Source: an uncultured Flavobacteriaceae bacterium (GTDB lineage: Bacteria > Bacteroidota > Bacteroidia > Flavobacteriales > Flavobacteriaceae). Taken from it: a DNA stretch of 64,000 nt. Below, piece after piece: positions 35,630 through 44,470 of the stretch. The notes under the pieces were generated by a model. That model saw nothing but the letters and a program-made list of their open reading frames with translations, searched no databases and was not told the origin of the DNA. Numbering within the stretch: position 1 is the first letter of the stretch; each line of letters opens with the position of its first letter. Position numbers and translations under genes: made by a program. Where the stretch lies: contig CANKUU010000005.1 of assembly GCA_947486785.1 (NCBI GenBank), forward strand, positions 1 through 64,000, given 5' to 3'.

Positions 35630-38209
35630 TTGAAAAAAATTGTGAAGTATCTTTTTACCCTTTTTATTTCTGTTTCAGTCTTTTTTCAGTCTTGCACCGC
35701 TGATATTAAAATAGATTCTTTTTTACAAGAAGGGGTACCACTAAAACTTGCTGAATTTAGAAAAAAACAAATATCAAATGTAGAATATTCGCTCTCGTTT
35801 ACTATTCCAAAAAAAGCAACAACACCAATAGCAACAAGCTTGGTCTTAAACTTAGACCTTTTAAAAGTAACTGCGCCATTACTTCTCGATTTTAAAGAAA
35901 AAACCGCTAATATACATGCTATTATTGTCAATGGCACCGCAATAAAAATAGTATATCAAAAAGAACATTTGATCATCGCTACCAATGAACTATTAAAAGG
36001 GGCAAATCAAATTGAAATTACATTTACTATGGGCGAATTGTCACTCAACAGAAATGAAGAGTACCTTTATACCCTTTTGGTTCCGGATAGAGCTCGCACA
36101 CTATTCCCTTGTTTTGACCAGCCCAACTTAAAAGCAAAATATGCACTGCAAATAACCGCACCGAATGACTGGAAAGTGCTTTGTGGAGCTCCTCTTTTAA
36201 AAACTGTAAATAACAAAACTAGTATAACACATCATTTTAAGCAAACCGACAAAATTAGCACCTATCTTTTTTCTTTTGTTGCTGGTAAGTTTGAGCAACA
36301 AAATAAAGCAGTAGACGGTTTTGATATGAATTTATTATTCCGCGAAAATGATAGTTCAAAAATAGCTTTGAGCCTGCCTGCTATTTTTAATTTACATAAA
36401 CAATCTATCGATTTTTTAACAAACTATACCGCTTACTCTTTTCCATTCCAAAAAATTGATTTCGCTACTATTCCAGGGTTTCAATATGGAGGTATGGAAC
36501 ATGTCGGAGCTATACAATACAGAGAGAATGCTTTGTTTTTAGACGAAACTGCTACCATAAAAAGACATCTAGGTAGAGCGAAACTAATTGCTCATGAAAC
36601 CGCTCATATGTGGTTTGGTGATTTGGTGACTATGGATTGGTTCGATGATGTTTGGATGAAAGAAGTTTTTGCCAATTTTATGGCCGATAAAATTGTGAAC
36701 CCCGCTTTTCCGGAGATTAATCACAATTTAGCCTTTATGGTTTTACACTACCCTAGCGCCTACAGCGAAGATCGTACCCAGGGAACAAATCCAATTCGGC
36801 AGCCTTTAGAAAACTTACAAAATGCTGGATCATTATACGGTAGTATCATTTACAACAAAGCACCGATTATGATGCGCCAATTAGAACTTGTTATAGGCAA
36901 GGCAGCTTTTCAAAAAGGAATTCAGGAATATATCAATACCTATGCCTTTGGCAATGCAGTTTGGAATGATCTTGTTGAAATTTTAGACAAACAAACCCCC
37001 GTAGATCTAAAATTTTGGAGTGAAATTTGGGTAAACCAAGCTAGCCGTCCGATATTCTCAGAGCATTTAACCTTCAATGATGACCATACTATTGCGAGTT
37101 TTGAAATTGAACAAAAAGCAGAAGATGGTAGCTCCAACATTTGGCCCCAAATATTTGAAACAACTTTTGTATATGAAGATACTACCATTACCTTAAACGT
37201 TAATACGCGTGGCAAAAAAACAGCAATAGCGACAGCAAAGGGTTTAAAAAAACCAAAAACAATTTTGTACAACTCGAATGGTTTAGGTTACGGCATTTTT
37301 CCTTTACACAACGAGCAATTAAAAGAAATTCCGAACATTAAAGACCCCATTGCCCGAGGTTATGCTTACATCAATTGCTATGAAAATGCTCTTACAGGAA
37401 ATAGTTCTGCTTTAGATACTTTTCAAATGTATAAAGAAAGTTTAAAGCGTGAAAAAAATGAATTATTACTAAATTTATTAAACAGCTATATCACTAATAT
37501 TTATTGGAAATTTCTTTCAAAAGAGCAACGCAAAAAACAACTCCCCATTTTTGAACAACAGCTTATAAATCAGTTACAATCTAATCTATCATCTAACACT
37601 AAAAAAGTACTTTTTAATTGCTTTAAATCAATAGCTTATTCCAATTTAGGAAAGAAAACCCTTTATGATATTTATACTAAAGACCTTTCTATTAAAAACC
37701 TAAAACTAAATAAAGATGATTTTACTGAAATAGCAATGTATTTGGCTCTTTTTGAACATGAAAAAGCTGACGAAATTCTCGAAAAGGCAAAAAAACAACT
37801 TACCAATACTGATAAATTAGCTCGTTTTAAATTTATTATCCCTTCTTTGTCTAAAAAACAAGAAATTCGGGATCATTTTTTTGAATCACTTAAAAATGAA
37901 GAGAATAGAGCTAAAGAAAGCTGGGTACTTAGTGCTTTAAATTTCTTAAATCACCCATTAAGGCAACATGAAAGCATTAAACACTTAAAAACTAGTTTAT
38001 CTCTTTTAGATGAGATTCAAAAAACTGGTGATATTTTTTTCCCAAAAAGATGGCTGGCGAGTACTATTGGTAAGTACACTTCTGAGGAGGCATTTACTAT
38101 TAGAGAGGAATTTATTAGAAATAACCCAAATCTGAACCCAGCGCTATTAAAAAAATTGCTTCAAGCTTCTGATGATCTAAGGCGAATTCAAGAATTAAAA
38201 AAACTATAA
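35630..38209 (+). CDS. M1 family metallopeptidase (probable lipoprotein)
   Basis: Zinc aminopeptidase of about 859 residues, probably anchored to a membrane facing the periplasm or surface. The zinc site is HETAHMWFGD with the third ligand Glu in WMKEVFANF. The substrate-amine motif is GGMEHVGAIQYRE, where many M1 enzymes have GAMEN. The N-terminus is a signal peptide ending VSVFFQSC, a loose lipobox. No ATG lies near this start: TTG at 35624 and 35630 are the options, and 35630 (MKKIVKYLF) makes the better signal. The C-terminal half is helical as in the ERAP1-like domain. Confidence 0.88.
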   Translation: MKKIVKYLFTLFISVSVFFQSCTADIKIDSFLQEGVPLKLAEFRKKQISNVEYSLSFTIPKKATTPIATSLVLNLDLLKVTAPLLLDFKEKTANIHAIIVNGTAIKIVYQKEHLIIATNELLKGANQIEITFTMGELSLNRNEEYLYTLLVPDRARTLFPCFDQPNLKAKYALQITAPNDWKVLCGAPLLKTVNNKTSITHHFKQTDKISTYLFSFVAGKFEQQNKAVDGFDMNLLFRENDSSKIALSLPAIFNLHKQSIDFLTNYTAYSFPFQKIDFATIPGFQYGGMEHVGAIQYRENALFLDETATIKRHLGRAKLIAHETAHMWFGDLVTMDWFDDVWMKEVFANFMADKIVNPAFPEINHNLAFMVLHYPSAYSEDRTQGTNPIRQPLENLQNAGSLYGSIIYNKAPIMMRQLELVIGKAAFQKGIQEYINTYAFGNAVWNDLVEILDKQTPVDLKFWSEIWVNQASRPIFSEHLTFNDDHTIASFEIEQKAEDGSSNIWPQIFETTFVYEDTTITLNVNTRGKKTAIATAKGLKKPKTILYNSNGLGYGIFPLHNEQLKEIPNIKDPIARGYAYINCYENALTGNSSALDTFQMYKESLKREKNELLLNLLNSYITNIYWKFLSKEQRKKQLPIFEQQLINQLQSNLSSNTKKVLFNCFKSIAYSNLGKKTLYDIYTKDLSIKNLKLNKDDFTEIAMYLALFEHEKADEILEKAKKQLTNTDKLARFKFIIPSLSKKQEIRDHFFESLKNEENRAKESWVLSALNFLNHPLRQHESIKHLKTSLSLLDEIQKTGDIFFPKRWLASTIGKYTSEEAFTIREEFIRNNPNLNPALLKKLLQASDDLRRIQELKKL

Positions 38210-38664
38210 ATTAAAAGTGCGCAGCAAAATAAAGCGTTTTAAACTATTAAAACCTATCGGTTGTAAAACAGCCACAGGGGATAATTAGCTAAAAAAAATT
38301 ACCCATATCAAGTTTCATATACGTAGAATTGAAAAAAGGTCTTGCAAAAGCATAAAAAATGCCCCAAAAATAAATTTAAAGACATTTTTAATTTATCCTA
38401 TTTCTAAAAATTGGATTACTCCAAGTGCCTGTGTCCTACAAATAGATTCTAGATTTAGCTATAATAGACATATTTTTCTTGCATTTGCTATGTTCTTCTA
38501 AATATCTCCAATTATTGAAATAGCTAGAGCAATTTGGCATAGGTTTTTAAATGAATACCCAATACTCCCATTAAACGAGCGGTTCAAATATATGAACCCT
38601 TAATTGAGAACTAACGCAGAATTCATTAGGCGCTCTAAAGGATAAGAAAAACCTAAAAAATATG
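38210..38664 (+). other. Convergent intergenic region holding a dispersed repeat
   Basis: About 455 bases between the M1 peptidase and guaB, which converge. No gene was recognised. A ~124-base segment at 38307-38430 has a relative at 45746-45871. Confidence 0.5.
38307..38430 (+). repeat. Dispersed intergenic repeat, copy 1
   Basis: Shares a colinear run of similarity with 45746-45871, including ATTGAAAAAAGGTCTTGCAA, then CCCAAAAATAAATT and TTTTTAAT--ATCCTATTT. Both copies have the same orientation and both lie between converging genes. It contains the imperfect inverted repeat ATAAATT/AATTTAT. It may be a decayed miniature element or gene fragment. Confidence 0.6.
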
Positions 38665-40137
38665 CTACCTACTGTAGTTTGGAGATTCTTTAGTGATGGC
38701 GACGTCGTGCGGATGACTTTCGTTAATACCACTCGATGTTATTTTAACAAAACGCCCTCTTTCTTGTAAAGTGGCAATGTCTTTAGCACCGCAGTACCCC
38801 ATACCGGCCCTAAGACCACCGACAAATTGATGAATACTTTCAAACAACTCTCCCTTATAAGGTACACGACCCACAATACCTTCTGGCACTAATTTCTTAA
38901 TATCGTCCTCAACATCTTGAAAATACCGATCTTTAGAACCCTGCTTCATTGCTTCAACAGAACCCATCCCCCGATAAGATTTAAACTTTCTTCCTTCGTA
39001 GATAATTGTTTCTCCGGGTGACTCCTTTGTGCCAGCTAACAAAGAACCCAACATAACGGTATCTGCACCTGCTGCAATCGCTTTAGGAATATCTCCAGTA
39101 TAACGAATACCACCATCTGCTATAACCGGCACACCACTACCCTTAATGGCTGCTGCCACCTCAAGGACTGCTGAAAACTGCGGAAAACCAACACCTGCGA
39201 CTACCCTTGTTGTACATATAGAACCAGGTCCTATACCTACTTTAACAGCATCTGCACCAGCATCCACTAAATATTTAGCAGCTTCACCAGTTGCAATGTT
39301 ACCTACTATAACCTCTAATTGTGGAAATTTCTTTTTTACTTCTTTCAAAACTGTTACCACTCCTTTGGTATGCCCATGAGCAGTATCAATAACAACGGCG
39401 TCAACACCAGCATTTACCAATGCTTCTGCCCGTTTTACAGCGTCTAAGGTTACCCCAATTGCGGCGGCTACTCTTAAACGCCCGTATTGATCTTTATTAG
39501 CACTTGGCTTTTGGGTTAGCTTTGTTATATCTCGAAAAGTTATTAAACCAACGAGCTTGTAATCTTCATCAACTACTGGTAGCTTTTCAATTTTATATTC
39601 TTGCAAAATCTCTTCGGCTTCTGAAAGTGAAGTACCTACTGCTGCGGTCACAAGATTTTCAGATGTCATTACTTCCGAAATAGGTCTTTCAATATTTCTT
39701 TCGAACCGCAAATCACGATTAGTTACAATTCCAATCAATCTACTATCGCTATCTACAATAGGAATACCACCAATACTATGCTCTTTCATTTGAGCTTTTG
39801 CATCACTCACTTTTGAGTTTATAGGTAAGGTTACTGGGTCTAATATCATACCACTTTCGGCACGTTTTACCTTTCTAACCTTTAAGGCTTGTTCCTTTAT
39901 TGTCATATTCTTGTGCAGCACGCCGATGCCTCCTTCTTGAGCAATCGCAATCGCCATTCGTGATTCGGTAACCGTATCCATAGCTGCAGAAACTATAGGC
40001 ACATTAATTGTAATATTTCTTGTAAATTTTGTTTGAATACTGACTTCACGAGGAAGAACTTCTGAGAAAGCGGGTACTAAGAGTACGTCGTCATAAGTAA
40101 GACCTTCTCCAACAATTTTATCTTTGTGGGCGTTCAT
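38665..40137 (-). CDS. guaB: Inosine-5'-monophosphate dehydrogenase
   Basis: Converts IMP to XMP with NAD in guanine nucleotide synthesis. The TIM barrel carries [17 protein letters not shown], the phosphate loop and catalytic Cys in [19 protein letters not shown], and the flap [15 protein letters not shown]. Two CBS domains are inserted at about residues 95-205 ([36 protein letters not shown]). At 490 residues it is full length. A TAnnTTTG box lies 23 bases upstream. Confidence 0.97.
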   Translation of the reverse strand: MNAHKDKIVGEGLTYDDVLLVPAFSEVLPREVSIQTKFTRNITINVPIVSAAMDTVTESRMAIAIAQEGGIGVLHKNMTIKEQALKVRKVKRAESGMILDPVTLPINSKVSDAKAQMKEHSIGGIPIVDSDSRLIGIVTNRDLRFERNIERPISEVMTSENLVTAAVGTSLSEAEEILQEYKIEKLPVVDEDYKLVGLITFRDITKLTQKPSANKDQYGRLRVAAAIGVTLDAVKRAEALVNAGVDAVVIDTAHGHTKGVVTVLKEVKKKFPQLEVIVGNIATGEAAKYLVDAGADAVKVGIGPGSICTTRVVAGVGFPQFSAVLEVAAAIKGSGVPVIADGGIRYTGDIPKAIAAGADTVMLGSLLAGTKESPGETIIYEGRKFKSYRGMGSVEAMKQGSKDRYFQDVEDDIKKLVPEGIVGRVPYKGELFESIHQFVGGLRAGMGYCGAKDIATLQERGRFVKITSSGINESHPHDVAITKESPNYSR

Positions 40138-40160
40138 AGCAATTACGTATTAATTGCAAG

Positions 40161-40168
40161 CAAAAGTA
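40161..40168 (-). promoter_or_regulatory. -7 promoter box TACTTTTG before guaB (minus strand)
   Basis: The minus strand reads TACTTTTG, an exact -7 match, ending 23 bases before the guaB ATG. The -33 region is not conserved. Confidence 0.4.
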
Positions 40169-40189
40169 GCGATTTAAATTGAAATTACT

Positions 40190-40690
40190 TTATGCTTTCT
40201 GATTAGGATTTAGGCTAAGTTGATATAGCACTACAATTGCAGAGGCCGTAAAGCTAATAGTCATTAAAAAACCCGAAAAAACGACTACATATTTCATCCA
40301 TAATACGCCCGACCAAATAAAATAAATTCCACCGAAAGTTAAGAGAACAGATACAAAGGGTTCTACAGTTAAAAAAAGTTTTAATTTAGATGAAAGACGT
40401 GTCATCCATACCAATCCCCCTAAAAGAAAAAAGATAAAAGACATGGACAACACGTGTGTGTGAACAATAGTTAGCATTTCTCGTTCACTCTTTTTAAACT
40501 TCATTACATCGGCGTCTTCATCATCTTCATTCCCATTATAATTCTCTACCACACCGTTTGGAGAGCTCGTGCTCGTTTCACTTACAAAAAGCAAACCCGT
40601 ATAAAAACCTACTGATAATAGTACTACAAAAGCCCCTACAAAAATTTTTATTCCCTTCGGAAGTGAAGATAGCAACTCATTGTAGGGCAT
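40190..40690 (-). CDS. Four-helix membrane protein linked to FMN-binding protein
   Basis: 166 residues with four predicted membrane helices (about 15-35, 75-95, 105-125 and 130-155). After an acidic loop (NGNEDDEDADV), IVHTHVLSMSF places two histidines at the start of helix two, which could ligate heme or another cofactor. I do not recognise a named family. Its ATG overlaps the stop of the FMN-binding gene (TAATG), implying coupled synthesis and a shared function, perhaps membrane electron transfer. Confidence 0.65.
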   Translation of the reverse strand: MPYNELLSSLPKGIKIFVGAFVVLLSVGFYTGLLFVSETSTSSPNGVVENYNGNEDDEDADVMKFKKSEREMLTIVHTHVLSMSFIFFLLGGLVWMTRLSSKLKLFLTVEPFVSVLLTFGGIYFIWSGVLWMKYVVVFSGFLMTISFTASAIVVLYQLSLNPNQKA

Positions 40691-41226
40691 TACAAGACGT
40701 TATTTACTTGAAGAATTTCTACTGATTTAAGCAAATCGTCTATGGCACTAGTCATTGAACGCACTGAAATTGTAGCGCCTGCTATACCATCAATATTGGT
40801 TTGGTAATTAACACGATCACCCCCTGTTTTACCTAAAAATTGTTTTAACCAACGTTTACTGCCAATTTCTCCACCATATTCTTCTCTATAAATAAGCACT
40901 TTCGAATGTTTAATTTTTAAACTTTCATCAAAAATTATGAGATAATCAAATTTCGCAGTTTTACTAGGCGCCTGAGAAACGAATACATAGCCTAAAACAT
41001 CATCATCTTTGGTTATTTTAAAAAAATTGTCTTGAGTGAATTTGGCAGAAAGCTGTGATTTAAAATTTTCATCAATTTGAACAGGTACCATTTCAAAACT
41101 TCCGATTTCGAAAACTTTGTTAACCTCTTTTATTACTTTTTTCTCTATTTTCTTAGGAATCCCGAAACTAAAAAATAACATCGAAGCAACTAAAACAATA
41201 CCTAAAAATTGTTTGTTTTTAAACAT
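40690..41226 (-). CDS. FMN-binding domain protein
   Basis: Exported protein of about 178 residues with an N-terminal hydrophobic anchor (GIVLVASMLFFSFGIP) and a C-terminal FMN-binding domain. NIDGIAGATISVRSMTSAI matches the flavinylation motif (D-x-x-S/T-G-A-T), in which a Thr/Ser receives covalent FMN from ApbE in known members. It probably shuttles electrons outside the cytoplasm. The start is ATG 41226; a TTG precedes it by two codons. It is coupled to the downstream membrane protein by a TAATG overlap. Confidence 0.82.
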   Translation of the reverse strand: MFKNKQFLGIVLVASMLFFSFGIPKKIEKKVIKEVNKVFEIGSFEMVPVQIDENFKSQLSAKFTQDNFFKITKDDDVLGYVFVSQAPSKTAKFDYLIIFDESLKIKHSKVLIYREEYGGEIGSKRWLKQFLGKTGGDRVNYQTNIDGIAGATISVRSMTSAIDDLLKSVEILQVNNVL

Positions 41227-41351
41227 AAGCAAATGTATTAATTTAGAATGAATCTGATTAAATATAGCGCTTTTTTTTTACAAGAAAAAATTACTTTCTT
41301 AAACGACTATATTAAGTTTAGTGTACGGGATAATTATAAATTTACTGCTTT

Positions 41352-42536
41352 TTAAAACCAAACACCAATACCAAAATTTAATCGATCTTTAGTATTTACA
41401 TCAGACCCATTAGAACGAAATTGGTAGTCTCCTTTAACCACTACCCCAGGCGCAATATGGTAGGTAAGCCCTGTTGTAATATCGGTTTTATCAAATGAAG
41501 GGTTTTTTGCCAAACCTCCCTCAGTTTCTGCATGGGTGTTGTATTTCTCGAATCGTGTAAAAGCAAACAATTTTTGCTTGTTACTTAATGGTAAAAGATT
41601 GTAGGCACCTTCTACGTAAAAACCTTGCAAAGAACTACCTAAATCTTTACCTGTTAAATTGTTATATTTATCGGTGTCTGAAAGTGAGGCATAAATAAAC
41701 TCTCCACGTGCTGTAAATCTTTGATAAGCATAACGTGCATCTAAACCAACCATTGCAATACCAATATTTGCGCCTTCGCGGTCTTCAATCTCATCTTCGG
41801 CCTGCGTATCACCGAAATAACCTGAAAGACCTAAACGAAGTCCGGGCACCCCATAATAATCTAGTTTCATTGAAAGAGTAGGACTATCAACAGTTGATTT
41901 GATAGCCTTTTGACGACCACTTCTAAGTCCGTTAGAGCCCTTTAAAAAACCTGAAACGCCACCCTCGCCATCTGATTTAGTAGACTTAAAACCATTAAAA
42001 ATATAGGCTTGGTACCCTAGTGAAATATCGTTAATTCGACCAGAGACACCAATACCCATTTCACGCCAAGTAGTAGGCACAATAACATTATTTAGCCCAG
42101 GTCTTTCGGTACCATTATACGTGGTTGGTTCATGATATTCATTAATAATACCCATCGGCACCAACATTAAGCCCCCACGAAGACTAACATTATCACCTAC
42201 CGCATAATTTACGAAGGCCTGCTCTACAAAAACCTCATTAACATGTTCTAGCTCAACCTCAGTTACAAATTGTGTTTTTTCATTAAAACGATAACCAAAC
42301 AACAACACTAGTCGCTGTACATCTAGCTCGCCATTGTCTCCTTCTGGTTGATTATACAGCATTTCGCCATAAGCACCCACGGTAACAGCAGAGCCATAAT
42401 TACCCGACAATAATCGTTGTGCTGCGTTTAATTGCGATTGTGGCATTAAGGTAATAGAATCGGTTTTAGTTTGTGCTAAAACTGTGCCAGCTGAAAAGAG
42501 ACTTACTACTAATAGATAACTAATTTTCCTTAACAT
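41352..42536 (-). CDS. Porin-like outer-membrane beta-barrel protein
   Basis: About 394 residues, with a signal peptide (VVSLFSAGTVLAQ) and alternating strands ending in an aromatic terminus (LNFGIGVWF), as expected of an outer-membrane barrel. EVELEHVNEVFVEQAFVNY and LRGGLMLVPMGIINEYHEP are reminiscent of phosphate-selective porin O/P-like proteins. The frame extends to 42572, but the ATG at 42536 (MLRKISYLL) gives the normal signal. An identical 17-base site recurs upstream of it and of the Cys-rich gene. The substrate is unknown; the neighbours suggest iron or another metal. Confidence 0.78.
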   Translation of the reverse strand: MLRKISYLLVVSLFSAGTVLAQTKTDSITLMPQSQLNAAQRLLSGNYGSAVTVGAYGEMLYNQPEGDNGELDVQRLVLLFGYRFNEKTQFVTEVELEHVNEVFVEQAFVNYAVGDNVSLRGGLMLVPMGIINEYHEPTTYNGTERPGLNNVIVPTTWREMGIGVSGRINDISLGYQAYIFNGFKSTKSDGEGGVSGFLKGSNGLRSGRQKAIKSTVDSPTLSMKLDYYGVPGLRLGLSGYFGDTQAEDEIEDREGANIGIAMVGLDARYAYQRFTARGEFIYASLSDTDKYNNLTGKDLGSSLQGFYVEGAYNLLPLSNKQKLFAFTRFEKYNTHAETEGGLAKNPSFDKTDITTGLTYHIAPGVVVKGDYQFRSNGSDVNTKDRLNFGIGVWF

Positions 42537-42624
42537 TTCTTTTTTTTTATTTAGACTTATTTTAAACAACATGAATATTTTGCCACAAAACTAAGTTGAA
42601 AATTAGTTTTAGCAAAATTTATTT

Positions 42625-42641
42625 TTATTAAATCTAAATAA
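42625..42641 (-). promoter_or_regulatory. 17-base shared site TTATTTAGATTTAATAA, copy 1 (candidate operator)
   Basis: Minus strand reads TTATTTAGATTTAATAA, 88 bases upstream of the porin start, and is identical to the site at 42856-42872. A half-match in the other orientation (TTATTTAGACTTATTTT) lies at 42547-42563. The partial dyad and iron-storage context suggest a metal-responsive regulator, but no regulator gene is in view. Confidence 0.4.
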
Positions 42642-42706
42642 AAATAAAATTGAAAATTTAAAACTAAAAAATTGAACTATTAAAGAAGATTGTTAAGTTG
42701 TATCTC

Positions 42707-42850
42707 TTAAAGATTAGGACAACGCTTGCAGTTGGTTTTGCCCTTCTTCTTGTATTTCTTACAGCACTTCTTTTTTCTGTCACCAGAAACACAATCACCA
42801 CAGCTTGAAGCTATTATAATACAAGGACTAACTATTACTGCTGCTTTCAT
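42707..42850 (-). CDS. 47-residue Cys- and Lys-rich putative lipoprotein
   Basis: A small gene between the porin and ferritin. The N-terminus VIVSPCIIIASSC is a short hydrophobic signal with a plausible lipobox (ASSC, Cys17). The 31-residue mature part has GDC, KKKCCKKYKKKGK and NCKRCP, giving six cysteines counting the lipidated one and about eleven lysines. This pattern suggests metal binding or disulfide cross-links at a membrane surface. A TAGTTTTG -7 box and the shared 17-base site lie just upstream, and the ferritin terminator separates it from ferritin. No family is recognised. Confidence 0.6.
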   Translation of the reverse strand: MKAAVIVSPCIIIASSCGDCVSGDRKKKCCKKYKKKGKTNCKRCPNL

Positions 42851-42855
42851 TATTC

Positions 42856-42872
42856 TTATTAAATCTAAATAA
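42856..42872 (-). promoter_or_regulatory. 17-base shared site TTATTTAGATTTAATAA, copy 2
   Basis: Identical to 42625-42641 in the same orientation, 5 bases upstream of the ATG of the Cys-rich lipoprotein and downstream of a TAGTTTTG -7 box. A regulator bound here would block transcription or translation start. Confidence 0.4.
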
Positions 42873-42876
42873 TGAC

Positions 42877-42884
42877 AAAACTAC
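42877..42884 (-). promoter_or_regulatory. -7 promoter box TAGTTTTG before the Cys-rich gene (minus strand)
   Basis: Exact TAnnTTTG match on the minus strand, between the ferritin terminator and the 17-base site. It gives the small gene its own promoter. Confidence 0.4.
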
Positions 42885-42889
42885 AAATA

Positions 42890-42918
42890 AAAAAGATTCT
42901 GTTAAACAGAATCTTTTT
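42890..42918 (-). terminator. Ferritin terminator
   Basis: AAAAAGATTCTG (42890-42901) and CAGAATCTTTTT (42907-42918) form a perfect 12-bp stem with a 5-base loop, 26 bases beyond the ferritin stop, with A/T tracts on both sides. Confidence 0.85.
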
Positions 42919-42943
42919 AAAATTTAAATTTTTATTTATTTAC

Positions 42944-43450
42944 TTACTCTTCTAGGTCTACTGACGTAGCTATTGTATTAATATCTCTATCAAACATATA
43001 ATGACCCGACTTATCATCGCCAATAATATTTAATTTATCTAATAATGTTCTTGCTACCGCTTCTTCTTCTAATTGTTCTGTAACATACCATTGCATAAAA
43101 TTGTGAACATTGTAATCCTTTTTGTCAAGGCATTCGAAGATAACATGATTAATCTGTTGTGTGACAAACATTTCACTTTCTAAAAAAGCTTCAAAAAGCT
43201 CTTGTAATGAATCATAAGTATCCTTCGGCTTATCTAGAGCAGATACAATAACCTTACCTCCTCTTTCATTCACAAATTTTACCAATTTAATCATGTGAAC
43301 TCTTTCTTCCTCCGATTGCGCATAAAAAAAGTCTGCTATTCCATTATACCCTTCAGCATCTGCCCATGATGCCATAGCCAAGTAGTGCATTGAAGCATTT
43401 GCTTCATATTTAATCTGATCGTTTAATAAGGCTTCTATAGTTGTGTTCAT
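42944..43450 (-). CDS. ftnA: Ferritin
   Basis: Iron-storage protein forming a 24-subunit shell. The ferroxidase centre residues are visible in LLNDQIKYEANASMHYLAMA (Glu), QSEEERVHMIKL (Glu, His) and QWYVTEQLEEE. At 168 residues it fits bacterial non-heme ferritins. The ATG at 43450 (MNTTIEALL) is preferred over an upstream in-frame start five codons earlier. Its promoter and the site cluster tie it to the porin/FMN-binding neighbours. Confidence 0.95.
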   Translation of the reverse strand: MNTTIEALLNDQIKYEANASMHYLAMASWADAEGYNGIADFFYAQSEEERVHMIKLVKFVNERGGKVIVSALDKPKDTYDSLQELFEAFLESEMFVTQQINHVIFECLDKKDYNVHNFMQWYVTEQLEEEAVARTLLDKLNIIGDDKSGHYMFDRDINTIATSVDLEE

Positions 43451-43462
43451 TTCTTTTTTTTT

Positions 43463-43494
43463 CAAATTTAGTTAGATTTTAGTTTACACCACAA
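43463..43494 (-). promoter_or_regulatory. Ferritin promoter, TTG-N21-TAAATTTG (minus strand)
   Basis: Minus strand shows TTG (43494-43492) and TAAATTTG (43470-43463) separated by 21 bases, close to the TTTG-N19-TAnnTTTG consensus. The -7 box ends 12 bases before the ATG at 43450, again favouring that start. Confidence 0.5.
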
Positions 43495-43571
43495 TTGCGC
43501 AAATAAAAAAACATCATATTGCCTACCAAAAATAGCAATGACATGTATTGCAAAAACAGCAAACCCTACAT

Positions 43572-44438
43572 TTAATGATAGTTAGAAAATAAATCGGATG
43601 CTTTGTTGTAGGCTGCCTCAAAATCTAACCAATTTACTCCGGTAGCCACTTTTTCTGTATTGAAATAAGACAGTATTTTTTCTGTTGGCATATTACCCGT
43701 TAATTCATCTTTTGCCATAGGGCATCCTCCAAAACCCTGAATTGCTCCGTCAAATCTTCTGCATCCTGCTTTGTAGGCTGCATTCACTTTTTCATGCCAT
43801 GTTGTAGGAGTGGTGTGCAGATGTGCCCCAAACTCAATATGAGGGTATTTCGGAATTAAATTTGAAAATAAATAATCAATTACCTCGGGGGTAGATGTGC
43901 CTACAGTATCAGAAAGTGATAAAATTTCCACGCCCATTTCAGCTAATTTTTCGGTCCAATGTCCAACCACCTCAACATTCCATGGATCTCCATAAGGATT
44001 ACCAAAGCCCATAGAAATATAGGTGACGACTTTTTTCCCTGATGCGTCGGCAATATTCAAAATCTCTTGTAAAGCCTCAACAGATTGCGCAATAGTTTTG
44101 TGGGTATTACGCATTTGAAAATTTTCTGAAATAGAAAAAGGATACCCTAAATATTGTATTGCTTCATGTTGACAAGCATCTTTAGCACCGCGCACATTAG
44201 CTATAATTGCTAACAAATTACTTTTAGATTTTGAAAGATCTAGTTGTGATAATACTTCGGCAGTATCTACCATTTGCGGAATTGCCTTTGGCGAAACAAA
44301 ACTACCAAAATCGATGGTATCAAAACCACAGCTAAGTAGGGCCTGTATATACCTCACTTTTGCCTTTGTGGGTATAAGGGTCTTAATACCTTGCATGGCA
44401 TCTCTTGGGCATTCTATGATTTTAACTTTTGCTGACAT
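43572..44438 (-). CDS. mvaB: Hydroxymethylglutaryl-CoA lyase
   Basis: Cleaves HMG-CoA to acetoacetate and acetyl-CoA in leucine degradation. The opening KIIECPRDAMQGI is the family's E-x-x-PRD-x-x-Q motif with Cys where Val-Gly is usual. The metal-binding histidines are in GAHLHTTPTTWHEK, and GFGGCPMAKDELTGN holds the catalytic cysteine. The start is ATG 44438; the frame's TTG two codons earlier is not needed. A -7 box lies 22 bases upstream. LysE lies 32 bases upstream in the same direction. Confidence 0.9.
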   Translation of the reverse strand: MSAKVKIIECPRDAMQGIKTLIPTKAKVRYIQALLSCGFDTIDFGSFVSPKAIPQMVDTAEVLSQLDLSKSKSNLLAIIANVRGAKDACQHEAIQYLGYPFSISENFQMRNTHKTIAQSVEALQEILNIADASGKKVVTYISMGFGNPYGDPWNVEVVGHWTEKLAEMGVEILSLSDTVGTSTPEVIDYLFSNLIPKYPHIEFGAHLHTTPTTWHEKVNAAYKAGCRRFDGAIQGFGGCPMAKDELTGNMPTEKILSYFNTEKVATGVNWLDFEAAYNKASDLFSNYH

Positions 44439-44459
44439 TATCAACTAAATTTATAAAAG

Positions 44460-44467
44460 CAAAATTA
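44460..44467 (-). promoter_or_regulatory. -7 promoter box TAATTTTG before mvaB (minus strand)
   Basis: Exact TAnnTTTG match on the minus strand, upstream of mvaB and just beyond the lysE stop. TTA rather than TTG lies about 18 bases further upstream. Confidence 0.4.
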
Positions 44468-44470
44468 CAG

